From positions 124,001 to 188,000 of the forward strand of contig NZ_JABBFV010000002.1 of NCBI RefSeq assembly GCF_012927105.1: a DNA stretch of 64,000 bases, written 5' to 3'. Position 1 is the stretch's first letter, and each line of letters opens with the position of its first letter. This document shows, piece after piece, positions 1 through 8,166 of this stretch. The notes under the pieces are model-generated. The model did not search any database. It was not told where the DNA came from and saw only the letters and a program-made list of their open reading frames with translations. Source of the DNA: Sphingobium psychrophilum. GTDB lineage: Bacteria; Pseudomonadota; Alphaproteobacteria; Sphingomonadales; Sphingomonadaceae. A program made the position numbers and the translations under genes.

Positions 1-341
1 CCGTCGGGCGACCGTTCGATGGTGAAGCGGCCGTAAAAGCGCATCACCGCGCGGAACCGCTCGATAGGATCGGCTATGCCTTGACCCGCTTCGATAATCC
101 CTTTTTCGAAACTGCTGCATATATATTCGCTGACCGCCGCCAGAACGTCCTCCTTGGACGTGAAATAGCGGTAGAGCGTGCCGCGCGACACGCCGCTCGC
201 CTCGCTGATGTCGCTCATCGACAGGCGCCGCGCACCGATGCTGCCGATCGCGCGCAGCGTGCCATCCAGAATTTTCTGGACGCTGCCGGATTGATCGGTG
301 GCGACGATGTCGCTCCAGTCGGTGTGCGGCATCAATTTCAT
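1..341 (-). CDS. TetR/AcrR family regulator, N-terminal part
   Basis: The gene runs off the left edge, leaving 113 N-terminal residues. The helix-turn-helix lies at about residues 42-61 and ends in the TetR signature TLYRYFTSKEDVL. The ATG overlaps the TGA of the upstream SDR (ATGA), so it is the last visible gene of the Rieske dioxygenase operon. A regulator at the end of the operon it may control suggests feedback through the 31-bp palindrome at 4358-4388, which is inference. The ligand-binding domain is mostly outside the window, so no effector can be proposed. A second ATG lies three codons downstream. Confidence 0.85.
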   Translation of the reverse strand, partial: MKLMPHTDWSDIVATDQSGSVQKILDGTLRAIGSIGARRLSMSDISEASGVSRGTLYRYFTSKEDVLAAVSEYICSSFEKGIIEAGQGIADPIERFRAVMRFYGRFTIERSPD

Positions 342-1150
342 GTCTGGGCTTCCATCTCGGCAAGATTGTGCGGAACGCTCACATAGCCGGGCAGATGCTG
401 CCCGCCATCCACGTTGATCAGCTCGCCATTGACGAAACGCGACATGTCCGACGCCAGGAACAGCACCACCGGCCCGATGTCCAGTTCCGGGTCGCCTGCG
501 CGCTTCAACGGGTTGCTGGCGGTCGCCATGTCCAGAAAGCCCGGCACGTCCTGTACCAGCTGTGCGAACACCTGACCCATGCCGGTCGGCGCGATCGCAT
601 TGGTGCGAATGTTGAACCGCCCCCATTCCACCGCCGCGCTGCGCGTCAGGCCCATGATCGCGCCCTTGTTCATATTATAGTCGGCATGCAGCCAGGCGCC
701 GGTCTGCGCGTCGATCGAATAGAAGTTGACGATCGACCCGCCGCCCCGCGCCTTCATATGCGGGAAGGCCGCGCGCATCGCCCACCAACTGCCCCAGGTG
801 CCGATTTCCAGCGTGCGCTTGAGCATCTCGTCAGTCTTCTGTTCCAGCAGGACGTTGTCCGACAGCAGCGATGCATTGTTGACGAGAATGTCGATGCCGC
901 CAAATTCGGCGACCGCGCGGTCGATCATCGCTTCCACGTCCGCCTTGACGCCGACATCGGCGGACATGCCGGTGGCGCGCACGCCAAACTCCGCCGAAAT
1001 CTCTGCCGCCACCTTCTCCGCCGCCGCGCCATCGCGCCCCGTGATCAGCAGATGCGCGCCCTCCCGCGCCAAACAGCGCGATATGCCATGGCCCAACCCC
1101 TTGGCCCCGCCGGTGACGATCGCAACCTTGTCCTGTACCAAAGCCGTCAC
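338..1150 (-). CDS. SDR family NAD(P)-dependent oxidoreductase
   Basis: A classical SDR of 270 residues. It has the cofactor motif TGGAKGLG near the N-terminus, NNAS for the central motif, and an active site with Ser, Tyr and Lys (YNMNK). I chose the GTG at 1150 because AGGAG lies seven bases upstream and because this GTG overlaps the TGA of the ferredoxin reductase gene (GTGA), implying translational coupling. In Rieske dioxygenase operons an SDR in this position often oxidises the cis-dihydrodiol to the catechol. That role is plausible here but not shown, since SDR substrate cannot be read from sequence. Confidence 0.88.
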   Translation of the reverse strand: MTALVQDKVAIVTGGAKGLGHGISRCLAREGAHLLITGRDGAAAEKVAAEISAEFGVRATGMSADVGVKADVEAMIDRAVAEFGGIDILVNNASLLSDNVLLEQKTDEMLKRTLEIGTWGSWWAMRAAFPHMKARGGGSIVNFYSIDAQTGAWLHADYNMNKGAIMGLTRSAAVEWGRFNIRTNAIAPTGMGQVFAQLVQDVPGFLDMATASNPLKRAGDPELDIGPVVLFLASDMSRFVNGELINVDGGQHLPGYVSVPHNLAEMEAQT

Positions 1151-2316
1151 GCCGCAACTCCTGTTAGTGGCTCGCTCAGGGCACGGTCCATGTCCATGCG
1201 TTCCTGGCAATAATCCTGTGTGAAGACATAGCCGCGGACAGCGCCATCGCCGTCGCGGAACAGATATTTCAGGCCCATCGCGTCGTTCGCCGCTTCTTCC
1301 CAGGCACCCGCCACGCCCAGCGGCGCAGGCAGCAGCACGACCGGGCAGGCGGTCGTCTTGACCTGCACCGACAGCGGCGGAAAGCGGATGTCGGTCGGCG
1401 TACCCAGCGCACTGGGCGCGATCGCGCGCGCGGCAGCCATGATCGGCGTGACGTAGGCGGCCAGACCGCCGGGATATTGGGCGCAATCGCCGATCGCGTA
1501 GATATCCGGGTCGCTGGTGCGGCCGGTCTGGTCGACCAGGATGCCGCGCTCCACGTCCAGTCCGGCGTCCTGCGCCAGTTGCACATTCGGGCGCAGGCCA
1601 ACGGCGGACAACACTACGGCGGCCTCCACCACCAGCCCATCGTCCAGTTCCGCGCGGATGCCCCCGTCAGCTTTGTGGATCGCCATCACTTTGCGGCCCA
1701 GATGCCATTCCACGCCCTTGGCGCTCAGCGCATCGCGGATGCGCGCGCCCACGGCGGGCGGCACCAGTTGCGCCAGTGGATGACCGAGCATGTCGACCAC
1801 GACCGGCCGATAACCGCTCGCCGCCAGGTCATTGGCAAATTCCGTGCCTACAAGCCCGCTGCCCATGATGAGCACGCGCGCGCCGTCGGGCAGTTTTTCA
1901 CGAAATTCCCGATAATGGTCGATCGTATTGACGGCCATCGCCCGGTGCGCCGCATCGCCATCGATCGGCGGCCGTATCGGGTCCGCCCCCAGCGCCAGCA
2001 CCAGCCGGTCGTAGAAGATCGGCCCGCCGGTCGTCAGCACCGCCTTGTCCTGCCGGTCGATCGCCTCGACAACCCGCCCGGCGCGCAGGTCCAGCTTCAA
2101 CTGCGTCGCCATTTTCTCCGCCGCCGTCGTGACCAGCGTATCGGCGACCTTGCCCTTGGCCAGCGCGGTGGACAAAGCGGGCTTGGAATAGAAATGCCCG
2201 TCATCCTGCGTCACCAAGGTCAGCCGGGCGTCCGGCGCGAGTTTGCGCAACTCACGCAGGACGCCATAGCCAGCCAGACCGCTGCCGATCACTACGATAT
2301 GCGGGGAGCCTGTCAT
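1147..2316 (-). CDS. FAD-dependent ferredoxin/rubredoxin NAD(P)H reductase
   Basis: A pyridine nucleotide-disulfide-type flavoprotein of 389 residues. It has an N-terminal FAD site (VIGSGLAGYG), a second Rossmann motif for NAD(P)H (IMGSGLVGTEF), and the C-terminal FAD motif around YAIGDCAQY. It would pass electrons from NAD(P)H to a ferredoxin, as the reductases of three-component Rieske dioxygenases do. The ATG at 2316 has a GGGG Shine-Dalgarno eight bases upstream, while an ATG two codons earlier is too close to it. It sits 13 bases after the oxygenase beta-subunit gene, so alpha, beta and reductase form one unit and the ferredoxin is encoded divergently at 4413. Confidence 0.88.
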   Translation of the reverse strand: MTGSPHIVVIGSGLAGYGVLRELRKLAPDARLTLVTQDDGHFYSKPALSTALAKGKVADTLVTTAAEKMATQLKLDLRAGRVVEAIDRQDKAVLTTGGPIFYDRLVLALGADPIRPPIDGDAAHRAMAVNTIDHYREFREKLPDGARVLIMGSGLVGTEFANDLAASGYRPVVVDMLGHPLAQLVPPAVGARIRDALSAKGVEWHLGRKVMAIHKADGGIRAELDDGLVVEAAVVLSAVGLRPNVQLAQDAGLDVERGILVDQTGRTSDPDIYAIGDCAQYPGGLAAYVTPIMAAARAIAPSALGTPTDIRFPPLSVQVKTTACPVVLLPAPLGVAGAWEEAANDAMGLKYLFRDGDGAVRGYVFTQDYCQERMDMDRALSEPLTGVAA

Positions 2317-2329
2317 TGCCATCACCCCG

Positions 2330-2908
2330 TCAGAGGAAGATCGCGAAGTTGGACATGCCCAGCGTCGACTGGTCGACGATGATTTCGCGCACCGCCAGCT
2401 TATAGGCACCGTCGACCAGCCGCCAAACATCACGCCGTTCGGCCGTGATCGACTCGTTTTCCGGGTTATCGAACCGGCTGCGCTCGACGTACAAATAGCT
2501 CACGACTTCATATTCGCCCGCCGTGTCGCACTGTGCAATACGAACATTGGTGACGAAGCGGCGCGTGCGCGACGGCGGGTCTTCCGCCCAGGCGCTTTTC
2601 GACAGGCGGCCGGTCCGCATCAGGATCGACGCATGGTTTTCGTCGAAATGCTTCATCGTGCGCACGACGTCGCGATCCTTGTTGGGACCGTTGCGGGTCA
2701 GGCGCAGCGGCGCGGTGTAAACCAGATCCTGCTCCAGATAGGCGACCCAGTCGTCGAACCGGCGCTCGTCCAGTGCCGCGGCTTCGTCATACAGGGTTTC
2801 GAGCAGGCGGTTATAGACCTCCGACCCCAACGGCACGCGCTGGGTGGATACCAGCCCGCGCATGACGCTGGTCTTGTCGATCGCGGCGGTCGCGTAGTTC
2901 ACGGTCAT
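2330..2908 (-). CDS. Rieske dioxygenase beta (small) subunit
   Basis: A 192-residue protein of the ring-hydroxylating dioxygenase beta-subunit family, which has the NTF2/SnoaL-like cone fold. Typical features are the acidic N-terminal helix (LLETLYDEAAALDERRFDDW), a central HxxS region and the C-terminal AERRDVWRLVDGAYKLA strand pair. Beta subunits are normally structural and complete the alpha3beta3 hexamer. The gene follows the alpha subunit by 26 bases and precedes the reductase. Length is slightly above the common 160-185 residues because of an N-terminal extension of about 20 residues. Confidence 0.9.
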   Translation of the reverse strand: MTVNYATAAIDKTSVMRGLVSTQRVPLGSEVYNRLLETLYDEAAALDERRFDDWVAYLEQDLVYTAPLRLTRNGPNKDRDVVRTMKHFDENHASILMRTGRLSKSAWAEDPPSRTRRFVTNVRIAQCDTAGEYEVVSYLYVERSRFDNPENESITAERRDVWRLVDGAYKLAVREIIVDQSTLGMSNFAIFL

Positions 2909-2934
2909 GGTGTGATCCTCTTCTCTCGCGTCGC

Positions 2935-4320
2935 TCAGGCTTCGGCCATCAGGTCATAATAGGCCGACCACCACGCCCATTGCGTGTCGTCCTTGGTAAA
3001 GCCGGGATAGAGATCACCCCCGCCGACCCAGCCTTCGGGCCGTTCATGACCATGGAGCGCCTGATATTTCAGGGTCATGGTCTTGCTCATATGGCCGCGC
3101 GAATTGCGCATGATCTGCGGCCAGGTGTCGGCGTCGTCCTGCTCGATCGTGCCCGACGTGCCGGTGGACCAGATCGCGTTCTGGAGCATGTCGCGCTTTA
3201 CGTCCTCCGGCGCGTCCTTTTCTGCAAAGATGAAGTTGATGAACTCCACCTTGTCCGGCCCACGCGGCACATAAGTATGCAGCGACAGTGCGCCTGACGC
3301 GCCGCCATCCATGCGCGGGGCAAAGATGAAGGCGATCAGGATATTGGGGAACATGCCGCCGACCTGCGGCGGGATGGTCGCCAACTGGTTGACCTGCGCC
3401 TCCGACAGATTCTTGAACAGCTGCGGGATCATGTCCTTGGTGACGCCCGGCGGGGTCAGCAGGTTCAGCCGTTCCTCGGTCGTCTTGCCTTCGAAGCTTA
3501 TGTCGGCAAACATCTTGAACGTCTGCGCCGCTTCCAGGCAGCGCAGCGTATGCCCCTGCGGCACCGAGATATCGACGCCATACATGCCGGGTGCCGTGTC
3601 ATAGATCGACTCGGCCGTGCCGCCCATGATGCCGCCTTCCATAAGCGACCGGTGCAGCGTCAGCGTGTGGAAACCGTCTGAACCGGACTGTTCGCCAGGG
3701 ATCTTCCAGTTGCACGGCAGCACGAAGCGCTGCGGGGGGCCGAGCATTTCCAGGCCATTGTCGGTGCGGCAGAATAGCTGGTCGAGATAGAATTTGGCGT
3801 CGCCCAGATAATCCTCGAACGACAGATCCTTGCTCCATGTCGCAAAGATCAGCCCGCCATAAAGGTGCACCCGCGCTTTTTTCAGGCCCAGCTCGTCCTT
3901 GCTGTGCTTGTTGCCGTGCATCTGCTCCTTTTCGATCGGCGCGCCGATGAAGCTGCCGTCGGACCGGAAGGCCCAACCATGATAGATACAGCGATGGGCG
4001 GCGGCATTGCCGGCTTCTGCGGTGCAGACCTTCATCCCGCGATGCGGACAGACGTTGAGCATGACATGCACGTCGCCGTCGCGTGCCCGCGACACGATCA
4101 CATTATCCTCGGCCATGTCACGCATGACATAGTCGCCCGGCTTGGGGATTTCCGATTCATGGCCCAGCAACAGCCAGGTACGCGCGAAAACGCGCTCCAT
4201 TTCCAGTTCGTATAGTTCCTTGTCGTTCATCACCCGCAACGATACTTCGTTCATGTCGCGGTTGATGAGGTCGTCGAGCGTGGTCCCATCGCTCAGAGTC
4301 AACCCGGCCTTGTGCAGCAT
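2935..4320 (-). CDS. Aromatic-ring-hydroxylating dioxygenase alpha subunit
   Basis: A 461-residue Rieske oxygenase with all metal ligands in place. The 2Fe-2S ligands are C91 and H93 (CPHRG) and C111 and H114 (CIYHGW). The mononuclear iron site is D215-x2-H218-x4-H223, with a later Asp in QDDADTW. The ATG at 4320 follows AGGAGAGG and is preferred over an upstream in-frame codon. The enzyme should insert both atoms of O2 into a ring, using the beta subunit, the reductase and a ferredoxin. The substrate is not evident from sequence. It is an intact comparator for the two incomplete homologues at 47727-49753. Confidence 0.93.
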   Translation of the reverse strand: MLHKAGLTLSDGTTLDDLINRDMNEVSLRVMNDKELYELEMERVFARTWLLLGHESEIPKPGDYVMRDMAEDNVIVSRARDGDVHVMLNVCPHRGMKVCTAEAGNAAAHRCIYHGWAFRSDGSFIGAPIEKEQMHGNKHSKDELGLKKARVHLYGGLIFATWSKDLSFEDYLGDAKFYLDQLFCRTDNGLEMLGPPQRFVLPCNWKIPGEQSGSDGFHTLTLHRSLMEGGIMGGTAESIYDTAPGMYGVDISVPQGHTLRCLEAAQTFKMFADISFEGKTTEERLNLLTPPGVTKDMIPQLFKNLSEAQVNQLATIPPQVGGMFPNILIAFIFAPRMDGGASGALSLHTYVPRGPDKVEFINFIFAEKDAPEDVKRDMLQNAIWSTGTSGTIEQDDADTWPQIMRNSRGHMSKTMTLKYQALHGHERPEGWVGGGDLYPGFTKDDTQWAWWSAYYDLMAEA

Positions 4321-4357
4321 CTTCCTCTCCTTGGAAAATCCATCGTGAGTCGTGTTA

Positions 4358-4388
4358 TACATATTGAACTAAATCTGTTCAAGTTGTA
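4358..4388. promoter_or_regulatory. 31-bp palindrome, candidate operator between divergent units
   Basis: TACA-N2-TTGAAC, seven spacer bases, then GTTCAA-N2-TGTA. Ten of twelve positions per arm are complementary. It lies between the Rieske alpha subunit (minus, start 4320) and the ferredoxin (plus, start 4413), where it could control both. The TetR protein at the end of the minus operon is the obvious candidate ligand (inference). Confidence 0.6.
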
Positions 4389-4412
4389 ATGTTGCCCCAT
4401 AAGGAGAGGATG

Positions 4413-4619
4413 ATGAGCCAGACGTTGAAGGTGGTGATCGATAAGGCGGCCTGCTGCGGCTATGGCGTGTGCGCCGAAATCTGCCCCGAAGTGTACAAGC
4501 TGGATGCCAATGGCATCGTCTATGTCGATGACCCGATCGTGCCGGAGGGTCTGGAAGACCAGGCGCGCGAAGGAGCTGAGGCCTGTCCCCAAGCTGCATT
4601 GGCCGTCGTCGACGCCTGA
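4413..4619 (+). CDS. Small 3Fe-4S/4Fe-4S-type ferredoxin
   Basis: A 68-residue ferredoxin with Cys at C-x5-C (ACCGYGVC), CP shortly after (EICP) and a distal ACPQA. The residue where a full 4Fe-4S motif has its second Cys is Tyr, as in the 3Fe-4S ferredoxins that serve cytochrome P450s, although extra Cys residues nearby leave the cluster type open. The ATG at 4413 is spaced properly from AAGGAGAG; an ATG one codon earlier is too close. It is divergent from the Rieske dioxygenase operon and may be its electron carrier, although that role usually belongs to a 2Fe-2S or Rieske ferredoxin. Confidence 0.85.
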   Translation: MSQTLKVVIDKAACCGYGVCAEICPEVYKLDANGIVYVDDPIVPEGLEDQAREGAEACPQAALAVVDA

Positions 4620-4667
4620 TTGGCCGCTGTGCATTCCATGGTGAAAGGCTCTGCCCGTTGGGCCGAT

Positions 4668-4695
4668 GAGGAACCTGCCGATAGGTAGGTTCCTC
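4668..4695. promoter_or_regulatory. 9-bp stem-loop overlapping a CCT-N6-TAGG box
   Basis: The arms GAGGAACCT and AGGTTCCTC enclose ten bases. The loop and inner arms carry CCTGC-N6-GTAGG at 4674-4689, a divergent copy of the dyad seen before other operons in this window. It lies 60 bases before the start of the flavin reductase at 4750. It could be a regulator site, or a weak terminator for the ferredoxin gene, though no T-run follows. Confidence 0.45.
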
Positions 4696-4749
4696 GCCGC
4701 CGGTCGCTGCGGCACCAGCGCGGCCATGGGACGGCAGGGAGGATAGAGG

Positions 4750-5901
4750 ATGACTGACGCAAGGGACATGCTGTTCACGCCCGTCGATGTGGCGGGCCTG
4801 CGCCTGCGCAACCGGTTCGTGATGGCGCCGATGACGCGCAACTTCTCACCGGGCGGCGTGCCGTCCGATAGCGTGGTAGACTATTATCGCCGTCGCGCGG
4901 ATGCGGACGTGGGCCTGATCGTGACCGAAGGCATCGGGGTCGATCATCCTTCCGCATTGGGCCAGGAATCGATGGGCGGCGGTGCCTCCCCGGTACTGCA
5001 TGGCGACGAAGCGCTGGCCCGTTGGCGCGCCATTGTCGCCGGGGTCCATGCTGCCGGCGGGCTGATCGTCCCGCAATTATGGCATCAGGGCGTCATTCGC
5101 GTGCCGGGCACCGGCTATGATCCGCAGGCGCCGTCGGCCCGGCCATCGGGCATCTGGGGGCCGACCGACAGGGCGATGGTGCCGCCCGATTATCTCGACG
5201 CGGTGCGCGCGCCCACGACGCCACTGACCGACAGCGAAATCGGTGACATCATCGCCGCCTTCGCCCGCAGCGCGGCCAACGCCCGCGCCGTCGGCTTCGA
5301 TGGCATCGCGCTGCATGGCGCGCATGGCTATCTGATCGACAGTTTCCTGTGGCACCGCACCAACCTGCGCGATGATCGCTGGGGTGGCGACGCGGCTACC
5401 CGCGCGCTGTTCGCCGCGGAAGTGGTCCGGGCCGTCCGCGCCGCGACCGCCCCCGACTTCCTGATCATCTTCCGCTTCTCGCAATGGAAATTGCAGGATT
5501 ACGACGCCCGCAGCGCGCAGACGCCGGACGAACTGGCCGCCATGCTGGCCCCGATCGCGGACGCCGGTGTCGATATCTTCGACGCCAGCACCCGCCTGTT
5601 CTCGACCCCCGCGTTCGAAGGGTCGGACATGGGCCTTGCCGGATGGATCAAGCGGCTGACTGGCAAGCCAGTGATCGCGGTCGGCGGCGTCGGCCTCAGC
5701 AAGGATCTGCAATCGTCCTTCGCCCAGCCAACGGTGATGACCGATAATCTGGATTTGGTGGCGGACCGCATGGCGCAAGGGGAGTTTGACCTGATCGCCG
5801 TCGGCCGCGCGCTGCTGATGGACCCGTTATGGGTCCGCAAGATGCGCGACGGCGGCGCGGTCGATCCGTTCCGGCTGGAGGCCTACGCCACGCTGGATTA
5901 A
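4750..5901 (+). CDS. NADH:flavin oxidoreductase, old yellow enzyme family
   Basis: A 383-residue single-domain TIM barrel of the OYE family. It begins with the typical LFTPVDVAGLRLRNRFVMAPM and contains HGAHGYLIDSFL followed by NLRDDRWGG, the FMN and substrate-site signature. It would reduce an activated C=C bond (enone or related) using NAD(P)H and FMN. GGGAGGAT precedes the ATG. It does not carry the Fe-S extension of 2,4-dienoyl-CoA reductases. Its end overlaps the convergent SDR by four bases. Confidence 0.9.
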   Translation: MTDARDMLFTPVDVAGLRLRNRFVMAPMTRNFSPGGVPSDSVVDYYRRRADADVGLIVTEGIGVDHPSALGQESMGGGASPVLHGDEALARWRAIVAGVHAAGGLIVPQLWHQGVIRVPGTGYDPQAPSARPSGIWGPTDRAMVPPDYLDAVRAPTTPLTDSEIGDIIAAFARSAANARAVGFDGIALHGAHGYLIDSFLWHRTNLRDDRWGGDAATRALFAAEVVRAVRAATAPDFLIIFRFSQWKLQDYDARSAQTPDELAAMLAPIADAGVDIFDASTRLFSTPAFEGSDMGLAGWIKRLTGKPVIAVGGVGLSKDLQSSFAQPTVMTDNLDLVADRMAQGEFDLIAVGRALLMDPLWVRKMRDGGAVDPFRLEAYATLD

Positions 5902-6623
5902 TGCGTGTCGGCGGCGGCATAGACCTGGATGCGCGCCATACTGGTGCGGTCCGACTGCGAGGCCATGTACCGCACCGCATCGGCGACGTCGCCCGGCTGC
6001 ATCGCAGGAATGAAGCTGTCCCAGGCGGGCTGGCCGCGCGCTTTCATATCCTCGAAAATCTCGGTGCTGGTCGTGCCCGGCGCGACGATGCCGACCTTGA
6101 CTCCGCTCCCCGCCAACTCGACGCGCAGGCAATCGGTGAACGCCTCCAGCGCCCGCTTCAGCCCGCCATAGACACCCACGCCCGGCGCGATGATGTTCGC
6201 GCCGATGCTGGATATGTTGATGATCTGGCCGGTCCCCGCCGCCTTCATCGACCGCCCAAACAACGTGCAGGTTCGCACCACCGCCTCATAATTCAGCGCG
6301 ATCATCGGCCGTAACTGGTCCAGGTCGAACTGGTCGATCGGCGCGGCATGAAGGATGCCCGCATTATTGACCAGAATGTCCGCACGACCGAACTGCGCCA
6401 TCACTTTCTCATGCAGCCGCTGCGGCGCGTCCGCCTCGGCCATGTCGGCAACGAAGGGCAGGCAGTCGGCGCCAAGCTCCGCCGCCAGCGCTGCCAGCCG
6501 ATCCGCCCGGCGCGCCACCAGCACCAGCGTTGCGCCCGCGTCTGCCAACGCATGGGCGCTCGCGGCGCCGATACCCGAAGACGCCCCTGTGACGATCGCG
6601 ATCTTGCCCGTCAGACTGGTCAT
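5898..6623 (-). CDS. SDR family oxidoreductase
   Basis: A 241-residue classical SDR with TGASSGIG, NNAG and the active-site pattern NISS...YGGLK. AGGAGGG lies seven bases before the ATG. It is the third gene of a short minus-strand unit (SnoaL-like, medium-chain reductase, SDR). The stop codon overlaps the end of the convergent flavin reductase. It should oxidise or reduce an alcohol/ketone, and the substrate is unknown. Confidence 0.87.
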   Translation of the reverse strand: MTSLTGKIAIVTGASSGIGAASAHALADAGATLVLVARRADRLAALAAELGADCLPFVADMAEADAPQRLHEKVMAQFGRADILVNNAGILHAAPIDQFDLDQLRPMIALNYEAVVRTCTLFGRSMKAAGTGQIINISSIGANIIAPGVGVYGGLKRALEAFTDCLRVELAGSGVKVGIVAPGTTSTEIFEDMKARGQPAWDSFIPAMQPGDVADAVRYMASQSDRTSMARIQVYAAADTH

Positions 6624-6645
6624 CGCATCCCTCCTTCATCCATTG

Positions 6646-7647
6646 TCAAACGAGGCGGATCAGCCGCTTGCCGTCATTTTCGCCACGGTAAAGCCCCGCC
6701 AGCGCATCCGGGCAGGCTTCGATCCCGTCCAGTATCTCTTCCCGCCAGGTCAGGCGGCCTTCGCCGATCCACGCCCGCAACTGCGCCACGGCATCGGCAT
6801 AGCGGTCCATATGATCGAAGATGACGAACCCCTCCATCCGCGCGCGCTTGACCAGCAGATGGCGCTCGACCCGCGGCCCTTGCGGCCAGGGTTCCCAGCG
6901 ATCGATGGACGCAGTGCCGCACACCACGACCCGGCCCTTCATGGCCAGATGCGGCAGCACCGCGTCGCTGATGGCCCCCGCCACATTGTCGAAATAAATG
7001 TCGATCCCCTCCGGCGCGATCCGCGCCACCGCCGCGCCGACATCTTCCCCGCGATAATCGATCGCGCCGTCATAGCCGAAATCTTCGACGCATCGCCGCG
7101 CCTTGTCGGGGCCACCCGCGATGCCGATCGTGCGGCACCCCAATAGGCGCGCAATCTGCCCCACCGCCGATCCGACGGCCCCGGCGGCGGTCGACACCAG
7201 CACCGTTTCACCCGCGCGCGGCTGGCCGATCATCGTCAGCGCCAGATAGGCGGTGACGCCGTTGATCCCCAATATGCCCAGCGCCGCGCGCATCTCCGCT
7301 GCGCTGGTGCGTTGCACCACCTGGTCGGCTGAAACGCAGGCATAGTCCTGCCAGTCAAACCAGCCCGTCACATGATCGCCGACCCGGTAGGCCGCGTCGC
7401 CCGACGCCACCACCTGTCCGGCCGCCAGCGCGCGCATCACTGATCCGATAGGCACCGGCGCGGCATAATTGCCGCGATCGGCTATCCAGCCGCGCATCGC
7501 CGGTTCGACCGACAGATAATGATTGCGCACCAGTATCTGGCCCTGACCGGGCTGGTCGATCGGGCTGGGCCGGATCGCGAAATCGCTGGCCTGCGCGATG
7601 CCGGTCGGCCGCGCGACCAGGATCACCTGGCGATTGGCATCATCCAT
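6646..7647 (-). CDS. Zinc-independent medium-chain reductase (NADP-dependent alkenal/enone reductase type)
   Basis: A 333-residue MDR-superfamily protein of the leukotriene B4 dehydrogenase/CurA type. The N-terminal part carries PGQGQILVRNHYLSVEPAMRGWI, and the cofactor site includes STAAGAVGSAVGQIA. The zinc ligands of alcohol dehydrogenases are absent. Such enzymes reduce the C=C bond of alpha,beta-unsaturated ketones or aldehydes with NADPH. The gene overlaps the upstream SnoaL-like gene by eight bases, so the two are probably co-translated. The ribosome-binding site is weak, in line with coupling. Confidence 0.88.
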   Translation of the reverse strand: MDDANRQVILVARPTGIAQASDFAIRPSPIDQPGQGQILVRNHYLSVEPAMRGWIADRGNYAAPVPIGSVMRALAAGQVVASGDAAYRVGDHVTGWFDWQDYACVSADQVVQRTSAAEMRAALGILGINGVTAYLALTMIGQPRAGETVLVSTAAGAVGSAVGQIARLLGCRTIGIAGGPDKARRCVEDFGYDGAIDYRGEDVGAAVARIAPEGIDIYFDNVAGAISDAVLPHLAMKGRVVVCGTASIDRWEPWPQGPRVERHLLVKRARMEGFVIFDHMDRYADAVAQLRAWIGEGRLTWREEILDGIEACPDALAGLYRGENDGKRLIRLV

Positions 7648-8080
7648 CCAGCCCGGCCCTGACCATCGTGAATTTCCGCCGGGATATGCGCCATCCGGCC
7701 GATGTGCGGATCAGGCAATCGTCATAATAGCCGGTCGCCCGGTGGGTCACGCCCTGAATCTGGTCCATCAAAATCGCGTCAACATAGCTGCGCGCGACGA
7801 TTTCGTCGTTACAGCTTTCCACCACGATATTGCTGATCCGGTGCAGCGTCGCGCCCATATGGCGGTGCGCGCCCTCCATATATTCGGTGATCTCGCGCGG
7901 CCCGCGCCAGCGGCCGAAGCTGCCATAATCGGCTTCGCAATCCCGCGCGAAACAGGTGCGAAACAACGGCCAGTCGCGCGTGTCGATCCCGGTCGCATAG
8001 CGCAGCAGCAAATGGTGGATCGCCCGCTCGTCATCCGCCGAAAGCAGCGCCCTGCGCGTCAGGCTGCCATGTGCCGCCAT
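7640..8080 (-). CDS. NTF2/SnoaL-like small protein
   Basis: A 146-residue protein with the NTF2-fold pattern of an N-terminal helix pair (LLLRYATGIDTRDWPLFRTCFA), a mid-protein HRISNIVVE and a C-terminal GWRISRRK strand. This fold includes ketosteroid isomerase, scytalone dehydratase and Rieske beta subunits. The start at 8080 is six bases after GGGAGG, whereas the upstream ATG abuts it. Possible roles are dehydratase or isomerase for a ring intermediate. No catalytic residue assignment is safe from sequence alone. Confidence 0.8.
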   Translation of the reverse strand: MAAHGSLTRRALLSADDERAIHHLLLRYATGIDTRDWPLFRTCFARDCEADYGSFGRWRGPREITEYMEGAHRHMGATLHRISNIVVESCNDEIVARSYVDAILMDQIQGVTHRATGYYDDCLIRTSAGWRISRRKFTMVRAGLDG

Positions 8081-8133
8081 TCTCATCCTCCCTCATGTCG
8101 TTGGACAGCATAGGGAAGGGATGGCCGATCTTG

Positions 8134-8149
8134 CCCGCCAAACGATAGG
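8134..8149. promoter_or_regulatory. Weak copy of the CCTnT-N6-ATAGG box
   Basis: CCCGC-N6-ATAGG, that is, CCTAT-CGTTTG-GCGGG on the minus strand. Only one half matches well, but the spacer resembles CGTTGG of the boxes at 11064 and 23732. It lies 53 bases before the minus-strand start at 8080. Confidence 0.3.
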
Positions 8150-8166
8150 ATCGAGCCGGCGGCGCG

